Assembly: GCA_002747875.1 (NCBI GenBank)
Contig: PDQT01000288.1
Coordinates: 1-32,936, forward strand
From: a bacterium DOLZORAL124_64_63
GTDB taxonomy: Bacteria; Krumholzibacteriota; Krumholzibacteriia; LZORAL124-64-63
DNA length: 32,936 bases
Reading direction: 5' to 3'
The notes beneath the pieces were generated by a model. It worked only from the letters and a program-made list of their open reading frames with translations, did no database searches and was not told where the DNA came from. Each line of letters begins with the position of its first letter. Position 1 is the first letter of the stretch. The position numbers and the translations under genes are program-made. Shown here one piece after another: positions 8,901 through 13,980 of the stretch.

Positions 8901-9092
8901 GCCCGCCTGATCCGCGACGAGGTCGTGGTTTACGAGGGCAAGGTCAACAGCCTGAAACGCTTCAAGGACGACGTGCGGGAAGTGGCCACCGGCTACGAGT
9001 GCGGTATCGGCCTGGAGAACTTCTACGACATCCAGGAAGGCGACCATCTGGAGACCTTCGAGATCGAGGAGATCGAGCGCACCGAGCTGTGA
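5937..9092 (+). CDS. infB: Translation initiation factor IF-2
   Basis: A 1051-residue GTPase that places initiator tRNA on the 30S subunit and promotes subunit joining. The start is TTG at 5937, set by GGAGG at 5924-5928. An IF2_N helix bundle opens the protein (SKNLRVYELGRHYGVDSKQ). A linker of several hundred residues follows: first Lys/Ala/Glu-rich, probably coiled (about 80-185), then acidic Ala/Pro/Glu/Thr-rich, with a short Gly-Thr-Ser repeat near 315-340. A second IF2_N domain starts near 473. The GTPase domain has G1 GHVDHGKT (558-565), the GGITQHIGAY switch, G3 DTPGH (604-608), G4 NKID (658-661) and SAKQGTG. The C-terminal translation domains are intact to EEIERTEL. It is longer than E. 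coli IF2 (890) because of the linker. An intrinsic terminator follows 25 nt after the stop. Confidence 0.96.
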   Translation: MSKNLRVYELGRHYGVDSKQIIALLEKMKVTVKSHMSVVEDADVDRVHAVFQRKRELARENYAKAHGLNPDQLKNVAALKPLERPQPEGEPEKPKKKSPKKRAAKKKAPAKPKVVVIKKAGTMTKVAKEAQAKKEAERAAAEAKAARRREEEERQAEELARKREEHARARIVKGAAKLVKKSDIAAGEGEGAGEEAPAAVETSAAATGDTAPEVPATGGLQSETKTSSDMPAVVPEAPEDTAAATVEAPAVEESAPAAEAEGSAADETSQERRDADQSGLPGGVQDVTGTVAETSPTEEAAKTEDAKTSDTGIAEGGISDTGVSGTGTSESKVSETKASPAPVVEPPRPKDRLDRVGTKKNDGFKVGDIIRPAPARPRTQPKTEVSSRDVRENIEAALRRRKDQAAAGPETPSRRKRTRKKKQKVDQQEVERQMKQTLAEMSGGGGKKKRRKGGGSGNVEAEEQAPVAEVLKVTEFITVQELADKLLVKPQELIGKLFMLGIMTTINQRLEKDNIELLAGEYNREVEFLDEFGEDVLEIEEPAEGELTIRPPVVTVMGHVDHGKTSLLDAIRNTNVIAGEAGGITQHIGAYKVETDGGPVTFLDTPGHAAFTAMRARGAQVTDIVILIVAADDQVMPQTVEAINHAQAAEVPIIVAINKIDKPGARPDLVKQQLLQHNITVEEYGGDTQCAEISAKQGTGIEQLMELIHLQSEMLELTSTTEGNSRGVVVEAKKEQGRGVLFTVLIERGTLKVGDNFLVGLQEGKVRALLDERGKKVEKVLPGEPCEVLGAADVPESGDRFYVLDSEREVREMAAKRRNVHRQQQLMGPKQTIDLDNLASLMETGDLKELPIMIKGDVAGSVEALADQFMELNTEEVVVKVVHKAVGAISESDVLLAANTGAMIIGFHMRPGAAIRDLAKKHHVTIEVFDIIYEAVDTMRKAMAGLLGSIQREVSTGRAEVRQVFTIPKTGQVAGSMVIEGVIKRKSLARLIRDEVVVYEGKVNSLKRFKDDVREVATGYECGIGLENFYDIQEGDHLETFEIEEIERTEL

Positions 9093-9116
9093 TCCTTGGC
9101 TGAGCGTCGAGAACGG

Positions 9117-9160
9117 CCGGGCCTTTCCGGAGCGGCATGCTTCCGGGGGCCCGGTTTTTT
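9117..9160 (+). terminator. Intrinsic terminator between infB and rbfA-nrnA
   Basis: CCGGGCC (9117-9123) pairs with GGCCCGG (9148-9154), with an inner CCGGA/TTCCGG stem, followed at once by six T (9155-9160). This is a strong rho-independent terminator form. Only 29 nt separate it from the next start codon, with no evident promoter there, so downstream genes rely on read-through or a promoter inside infB. Confidence 0.85.
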
Positions 9161-9189
9161 GTCAGGACCTTTTGAGAAACGGATGAACG

Positions 9190-10593
9190 ATGGATCCCTA
9201 CCGTACCAATAGATTGAGCCAGTCCATCCTGGAGGTGCTCAGCCGGATGCTGCAGGTCAGCGTCAAGGACCCGCGCGTGGGCTTCGTGACCATCAACAGC
9301 GTGGAGCTGAACCGGGACCACAGCGTGGCTCGGGTCTTCTGGTCCGTCCTGGGTGATGAAGAGGATCGCAAGAAAAGCTTTGCCGGTCTGAAGAAGGCCC
9401 GCGGCTTCATGCAGAGCAACCTGGTGCGCACCCTGGGGTTGCGCGCCGCGCCGGAGCTGCGCTTCGAGTACGACGACACCGTCGAGCGCAGCGTGAACCT
9501 GGACCACGTGCTGGACGACCTGGCCGAGCAGGGCGAATTCAAATCCGAGGCCGACAAGAAACGGGAGATGGACCTGGAGGACCTGGAGGTCCCCGCGGAT
9601 CTCATCGCCGGTTTGCGCGCCGCGGAATGCCTGTGGATCGTGCCCCACTTCAATCCCGACCCCGACGCCATGGGCAGCGCCCTGGCCCTGCGCGAGGCCC
9701 TGGCGGCCACCGGCCGCGAGGCCACCGTCGTCAGTTATCCGGATCCCCCCGCGGGTTTTTCGGATCTGCCCGGCTTTGACGGCGTCGTGACCAGCGACGA
9801 GGCCGAGGAGCTGTACCGGACCCAGGAACCCGATACCCTGGTGCTGGTGGATTGCCACCGCATCGACCGTTGCGGCCCCCTGGAGGATGTGCTGGCTCGT
9901 TTCGAGACGCGCTGGTGCGTGGACCATCACCTGGTAAGCGGGCGCAAGGCCCCGGAGCGGGGCTGGATCGAGGCCCGCAGCTGCTCCACCTGCACCCTCA
10001 TCTACCGCGTGAACACGGTTCTGGGCCAAGGCGATGCCTCCGGCGATGAACCCGCCTTCGATCTGACCCGCGGCATGGGGACCAATATCTACGCCGGGCT
10101 GATCAACGACACGGGCGGCTTCCGTTTCAGCAACACCATGCCCCTGACCTTTGAACTGGCCCGGCGCCTGTCCGCCATGGGCGTGGACACTGCGGCCGTC
10201 TCGCGCCAGACCATGCACCGCTACCGCCCCGAGGGTGTGGCCGTGCTGCAGCGCGTGCTGGCCTCCTTCGAGTATCACCGGAGCGGCCAGATCCTTACCC
10301 TGCGCGCCACCCGGGAGATGCTGCGCGACACGGGCGCGGCTCTGTCCGACACCGAAGGTTTCGTGAACGTGGCCACCGCCGTGGACGGCGTGAAATTCGT
10401 GGCCTTCATGAAGGAAGTGGAAGACGGCGTGTGGCGCGTCAGCCTGCGCGTGCGCGGCGAAGGCGATGTGCAGCAGATTGCCGCCCGCCATGGCGGAGGG
10501 GGGCACAAGCAGGCCAGCGGCTGCACCATGACCGGCAGTGCCGAGGATGTCACGGCCGAACTGGTGGCCGAGCTGGGGGCGGTCCTGTCCTGA
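9190..10593 (+). CDS. RbfA-NrnA fusion: ribosome-binding factor A joined to a DHH/DHHA1 phosphoesterase
   Basis: One 467-residue frame encodes two proteins that are normally separate neighbours. Residues 1 to about 112 are RbfA, a KH-like 30S maturation factor (YRTNRLSQSILEVLSRMLQ, KDPRVGFVTINSVELNRD). A charged linker (about 113-140) leads to a DHH/DHHA1 phosphoesterase of the NrnA type (141-467), which degrades oligoribonucleotides and pAp. Its metal motifs are intact: HFNPDPDAMGS (153-163), VDCHRID, the DHH triad (245-247), INDTGGFRFSNT, and GGGGHKQASG (435-444). Family knowledge predicts a Mn-dependent nuclease tethered to a ribosome-assembly factor. The stop overlaps the truB start (TGATG). 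The ATG at 9190 gives the RbfA consensus N-terminus; the ATG at 9183 is out of frame. The fusion is plainly seen; its functional meaning is inferred. Confidence 0.93.
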   Translation: MDPYRTNRLSQSILEVLSRMLQVSVKDPRVGFVTINSVELNRDHSVARVFWSVLGDEEDRKKSFAGLKKARGFMQSNLVRTLGLRAAPELRFEYDDTVERSVNLDHVLDDLAEQGEFKSEADKKREMDLEDLEVPADLIAGLRAAECLWIVPHFNPDPDAMGSALALREALAATGREATVVSYPDPPAGFSDLPGFDGVVTSDEAEELYRTQEPDTLVLVDCHRIDRCGPLEDVLARFETRWCVDHHLVSGRKAPERGWIEARSCSTCTLIYRVNTVLGQGDASGDEPAFDLTRGMGTNIYAGLINDTGGFRFSNTMPLTFELARRLSAMGVDTAAVSRQTMHRYRPEGVAVLQRVLASFEYHRSGQILTLRATREMLRDTGAALSDTEGFVNVATAVDGVKFVAFMKEVEDGVWRVSLRVRGEGDVQQIAARHGGGGHKQASGCTMTGSAEDVTAELVAELGAVLS

Positions 10594-11666
10594 TGCGGGA
10601 CGCCATCCAGGCAAGCAGCGGCCTGCTGCTGGTGGACAAGGCGGCAGGCATGACCAGCCACGACGTGGTTGCCCGGGTACGCCGTCAGTTGTTGCGCGCC
10701 CATCCCGGCTGGGACCCGCGCCGCCGGGCGGTACCTTCCGCGGGCCGGGCCCGGGGGCGGAGCGGAAGCCGCGGCAAGGACCTGGGCAAGGGCTCGCGCC
10801 CACCCCGCTTCAAGTGCGGCCACGCCGGCACACTGGACCCCATGGCCACGGGCCTGCTGCTGGTTCTGGTGGGCAAGGGCAGCCGCCTGGCGCCTTTCCT
10901 GCTGGGCATGGACAAGACCTATCTGGCCACCCTGCGCCTGGGCGTGGCCACCGACACCCTGGACGCCGATGGCCAGATCTGCGCCACCGCTCCACTGCCT
11001 GCCGGCCCGGAGGCGCTGCTGGCACGGTTGCCGGAATTCACGGGTGATATCCTGCAGGTTCCGCCCGCCGTCAGCGCCCTCAAACACGAGGGCACTCCCC
11101 TTTACAAGTTGGTTCGCCAGGGCCGGCCGCTGCCGGAGCTGAAGGCTCGGCCCGTCACCATCCACCGGCTGGAGGTGACGGCGGTGCGCTGGGAGACGCA
11201 AGAGGTGGACCTGCGCGTGGACTGTGGCAGCGGTACCTACATCCGCTCTCTGGCCCGGGATCTGGCCCAGGCCGCAGGCACGGAAGGCCATCTGACGGCC
11301 CTGCGCCGCACCCGGGTGGGCCCTTTCGGTGTGCGGGACGCGCTGGACGGCATCATGGAGCAAGACGGTGCGGCCATGGCGGCGGCCCTGCGCCCCTTGG
11401 CGCAAGCTTTGCCCCATCGGCCCAGCCTGCTGCTGGATATGGAGCGCGCGGCCTTCGTGCGGCAGGGGGGGCAACCGGATGCCGGTTGGCTGGATGGCCC
11501 CTGGGAAACCCCTTTCCAAGAGGGCCGAGCCGAGGGTATCTTCCGCATGGTGGATACCGAGGGGAACCTGGTGGCCGTGGGTCGGCGGGAAACGGATCCA
11601 CCGGGCGCGCGCTGCGTGGCTGTCATCCCCGCCGCGGCCGAACCTTCGCGGGAGCAGGACCCATGA
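10593..11666 (+). CDS. truB: tRNA pseudouridine(55) synthase TruB
   Basis: A 357-residue enzyme converting U55 of the T-loop of tRNA to pseudouridine. Motifs: GLLLVDKAAGMTSHDVV (10-26); the catalytic loop GHAGTLDPMATGLL with nucleophile D82; the KTYLATLRLGVATDTLD segment; QVPPAVSALKHEG; and CGSGTYIRSLARDLA. A compact C-terminal region is probably a small PUA-like RNA-binding domain. About 30-35 extra residues rich in Arg, Gly and Ser (about 38-73) sit between the N-terminal strand and the catalytic loop, where most TruB proteins have a short stretch. The start overlaps the preceding stop by one base and the stop overlaps ribF by 4 nt (ATGA), so the three genes are translationally coupled. Confidence 0.95.
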   Translation: MRDAIQASSGLLLVDKAAGMTSHDVVARVRRQLLRAHPGWDPRRRAVPSAGRARGRSGSRGKDLGKGSRPPRFKCGHAGTLDPMATGLLLVLVGKGSRLAPFLLGMDKTYLATLRLGVATDTLDADGQICATAPLPAGPEALLARLPEFTGDILQVPPAVSALKHEGTPLYKLVRQGRPLPELKARPVTIHRLEVTAVRWETQEVDLRVDCGSGTYIRSLARDLAQAAGTEGHLTALRRTRVGPFGVRDALDGIMEQDGAAMAAALRPLAQALPHRPSLLLDMERAAFVRQGGQPDAGWLDGPWETPFQEGRAEGIFRMVDTEGNLVAVGRRETDPPGARCVAVIPAAAEPSREQDP

Positions 11667-12760
11667 GGCTGATCCGCCTGACGGAACCGTACATCCAGGA
11701 AATCATCGCGGGACGTCTGGGGGTGCGTGGACCCCAGCTGGCCTCCTGTGCCTTGACCCTGGGCAGCTTCGACGGCCTGCACGGCGGCCATCGCGCTCTG
11801 TTGCGGCGCACGCGCGAGGCCCGCGACCGTCTGAACCTGGCCGAGAGCGTCGTCTTCACCTTTCGCCAGCACCCGCGCGAGTTGCTGGATTCCGCCTGTG
11901 AACCCTTCCTGCTGACCACCTGGCGCGAGAAGCTGAGCCTGCTGGAGGATGGCGGCTGCCGGGTCATCGTGGCGGCGGATTTCTGCCCCGCCCTGGCGGA
12001 GCTGGACTACCGCGCCTTCGTGGAGAAATTCCTGGTGGGGTATCTGGGCATGAAGCATCTGGTGGTGGGGCACGATGCCCACCTGGGGGCCGACCGCATG
12101 GGAACGGCCACCACCCTGGCCGCGCTGGGCCGAGAGTTGGGCCCGGAGCGGGGCTATAGCCTGGAAGCCCTGACGCCGGTGAGGAAAGGGGGCGCGGTGG
12201 TCAGCAGCTCGGCCATCCGCGTCGCTCTGCGCGCCGGCGACATGGAGCGCGCCAACATCATGCTGGGGCGCCCTTATGCCCTTTGGGGTGAAGTCTGTCC
12301 GGGCGACCGCCGGGGCCGGGAAATCGGCTTTCCCACGGCCAACGTGGAGCCCCTGGATCCGCTCAAGCTGCTGCCCCGGTCAGGAGTTTTCGCGGCGCGG
12401 GTGCAGGTCCCCGGGGACGCGGTGGGAGCGGATTGCCGCGAGATCCTGGGCCGTGTCACCGAGAGCCTGCCCGAGGTGGACGCGGACGGCGTGCCCCTGG
12501 GCACGGGGGCCGGCGAGTGGGTGGTTTTCGGCGGCATGCTGAATTTCGGGCACGTGCCTACCTTCCACGGAGAGGGGCTGCCCAGCCCGCGCATCGAAGC
12601 CCATCTCTTTGGGTTTACGGGGGATTTGCGCGGTCGCAACGTGAAGGTGGAGTGGGTGCGCCGCCTGCGTGGCGAGCGGAAATTTGCCGGAGCGCGGGCC
12701 CTGGTGGCGCAACTGGAAAAGGACCGGCGCATGGCCAAGGGAGTCCTGGAACAGGATTGA
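11663..12760 (+). CDS. ribF: Bifunctional riboflavin kinase / FAD synthetase
   Basis: A 365-residue enzyme making FMN from riboflavin and FAD from FMN. The N-terminal nucleotidyltransferase domain has LGSFDGLHGGHRALL and VVSSSAIRVALRAGD. The C-terminal flavokinase domain has GRPYALWGEVCPGDRRGR followed by EIGFPTAN and GVFAARV, then LNFGHVPTFHGEG and an RIEAHLFGF strand with GRNVKVEWVRRLRGERKF. Compared with usual RibF there are about 30-40 extra residues in the kinase domain, between GVFAARV and the GGMLNFG segment. GGAG and AGGA elements precede the ATG at 11663, which overlaps the truB stop. It is the last gene of the operon before the polysaccharide island; its stop lies 25 nt from the convergent oxidoreductase gene, with no T-run terminator. 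Confidence 0.95.
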   Translation: MRLIRLTEPYIQEIIAGRLGVRGPQLASCALTLGSFDGLHGGHRALLRRTREARDRLNLAESVVFTFRQHPRELLDSACEPFLLTTWREKLSLLEDGGCRVIVAADFCPALAELDYRAFVEKFLVGYLGMKHLVVGHDAHLGADRMGTATTLAALGRELGPERGYSLEALTPVRKGGAVVSSSAIRVALRAGDMERANIMLGRPYALWGEVCPGDRRGREIGFPTANVEPLDPLKLLPRSGVFAARVQVPGDAVGADCREILGRVTESLPEVDADGVPLGTGAGEWVVFGGMLNFGHVPTFHGEGLPSPRIEAHLFGFTGDLRGRNVKVEWVRRLRGERKFAGARALVAQLEKDRRMAKGVLEQD

Positions 12761-12785
12761 GGATTCGCTCGGATCGATCGGCGGA

Positions 12786-13754
12786 TCAGCCCTTGGCCTG
12801 GGCGTGCTTCTCCATCTCCTCGGCAATGGTCTGGTTGATCTTGAGGGCCAGCTGCAGGGCGTTCAGCCCGTCCAGGCCACTGACGGCGGCCGGTTGCTGC
12901 TGCCGGATGGCCCGCACGAAGGAGCGGATCTCTGCCAGCAGATTGTCCGCGGGCCCGTGTTCCACCTCTTGGGGCAGGGCAAGGTCCTGCGCGCCGGCGG
13001 GCTTGCGGAATATCTGGTTCTGCCGGCTGGCGCAATCGGCCACCACATAGCCTCTGGTGTGGATCACTCGGAAACGCCGCATATCCTTGAAACTGAGGCG
13101 GCTGGCCGTCAGGTTGGCCGTGCACCCATCCGCGAAGCTGAGCCGCGCGTTGGCCAGGTCCACGTTGGGGGTCACCACGGGCACACCCGTGGCGCGGATC
13201 TCCACCAGCGGGGCCTTCACCAGCGACAGCAGGATGTCCAGATCGTGGATCATCAGATCCCGCACGATATCCACATCCGTGGCCCGACCGCTGAAGCGGC
13301 TCAGGCGGTGCGCCTCGACGAAGAGTGGCCTCCGGACCTCCTCGCGCAAGGTCTGCACGGCGGGATTGAAGCGTTCCAGGTGGCCCACCTGCAGCAGGAC
13401 ACCGGCCTTTTCCGCGGCCTGCAAAAGCTCGCGGGCTTCGGTTTCCGTGCTGGTGATGGGCTTTTCCACCAGGACGTGGATACCCGCTGCCAGCAAGGGC
13501 AGGGTCACGGCATGGTGGGTGACGGTGGGGGTGGCGACGCTGGCCAGATCCACGCGGCCGGGCAGGTCATCCAGGCTGGTGGTATGGGGCACGCCTAATT
13601 CAGCGCCCATGGCCGCGGCGCGGTCCGGGTCGCTGTCCACCACACAGACAAGGTCGACATCCGGCAGGGCGGCGTATTTCTGGGCGTGGAAGCGGCCCAG
13701 GTAGCCGGTGCCGATGACGGTGGCGCGGAGTTTGGTTTGGGAGTTTTTCATCAT
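12786..13754 (-). CDS. Gfo/Idh/MocA-family NAD(P)-dependent oxidoreductase, probable sugar-nucleotide dehydrogenase
   Basis: About 322 residues. The Rossmann domain starts RATVIGTGYLGRFHAQKYAA; the catalytic-region signature HVLVEKPIT follows, and GHLERFNPA and the RATDVDIVRDLMIHDLDI segment resemble UDP-N-acetylglucosamine 3-dehydrogenase (GnnA-like) and related enzymes. Such enzymes oxidise a sugar hydroxyl to a keto group that an aminotransferase can then aminate; a DegT-type aminotransferase lies in this island at 26700-27854, so a link is possible but unproven. The start is uncertain: tandem ATGs at 13754 and 13751, and an ATG at 13775, all lack a clear Shine-Dalgarno. It is divergent from the export operon and shares its regulatory spacer. 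The family is certain; the substrate is a guess. Confidence 0.85.
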   Translation of the reverse strand: MMKNSQTKLRATVIGTGYLGRFHAQKYAALPDVDLVCVVDSDPDRAAAMGAELGVPHTTSLDDLPGRVDLASVATPTVTHHAVTLPLLAAGIHVLVEKPITSTETEARELLQAAEKAGVLLQVGHLERFNPAVQTLREEVRRPLFVEAHRLSRFSGRATDVDIVRDLMIHDLDILLSLVKAPLVEIRATGVPVVTPNVDLANARLSFADGCTANLTASRLSFKDMRRFRVIHTRGYVVADCASRQNQIFRKPAGAQDLALPQEVEHGPADNLLAEIRSFVRAIRQQQPAAVSGLDGLNALQLALKINQTIAEEMEKHAQAKG

Positions 13755-13813
13755 GGGAGAAAAATACGTCGGCATCGGCCCGTGATACAGAAAATTCTCT
13801 TGTTTTCTCCGTG

Positions 13814-13829
13814 CGGCCAGACTTGGCCG
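13814..13829. repeat. Perfect palindrome in the exopolysaccharide regulatory spacer
   Basis: CGGCCA (13814-13819), a 4-nt spacer GACT, then TGGCCG (13824-13829). It lies in the 226-nt divergent spacer between the oxidoreductase and export genes and could be an operator for either direction. No T-run follows on either strand, so it is unlikely to be a terminator. Confidence 0.5.
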
Positions 13830-13870
13830 TTCCTGCAATCTGCGGGTTGATCGGGCGGGAATCCCGCAAC

Positions 13871-13896
13871 GGGATATCACCTTGGAGGGATATCAC
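13871..13896 (+). repeat. Two perfect 10-bp direct repeats abutting the export promoter
   Basis: GGGATATCAC occurs at 13871-13880 and again at 13887-13896, a 16-bp repeat period, with the second copy ending directly against the -35 box. Tandem same-orientation half-sites in this place are typical of activator binding sites, for example response regulators. The repeats are seen directly; the binding protein is unknown. Confidence 0.7.
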
Positions 13897-13925
13897 TTGA
13901 CGACAAAGCGCGGCGGACCAATACT
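13897..13925 (+). promoter_or_regulatory. Sigma70-type promoter of the exopolysaccharide export operon
   Basis: TTGACG (13897-13902), 17-nt spacer, AATACT (13920-13925). The -35 is one base from consensus and the -10 is weaker, consistent with an activator-dependent promoter. Transcription would start near 13932, excluding upstream in-frame start codons and favouring the ATG at 13981. Confidence 0.6.
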
Positions 13926-13980
13926 CTGGATGAATACAATCTTCCGTCAACTTCGGTACCAGGCCAAGGAGGGCCTGAAT

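Noticed and set aside
7260..9047. Long minus-strand open frame (595 codons) opposite infB
   Set aside because: It mirrors the GC-rich third positions of the conserved IF2 GTPase gene and has a low-complexity His/Leu/Asp/Gly composition with no recognisable domain.
8962..10803. 613-codon minus-strand open frame opposite the infB end and rbfA-nrnA
   Set aside because: It spans two genes and a terminator and has no domain or ribosome site.
12761..12785. Bidirectional terminator between ribF and the oxidoreductase
   Set aside because: The 25-nt gap has GATCGATC-type self-complementarity only and no T-run on either strand.
12669..13598. Forward open frame overlapping ribF and opposite the Gfo/Idh/MocA gene
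   Set aside because: The minus-strand oxidoreductase has clear family motifs; the forward frame does not.
13857..13866. Possible third copy of the GGGATATCAC repeat (GGGAATCCCG)
   Set aside because: Only the first bases match well and the spacing is 14, not 16 bp; it looks like a separate short palindrome.
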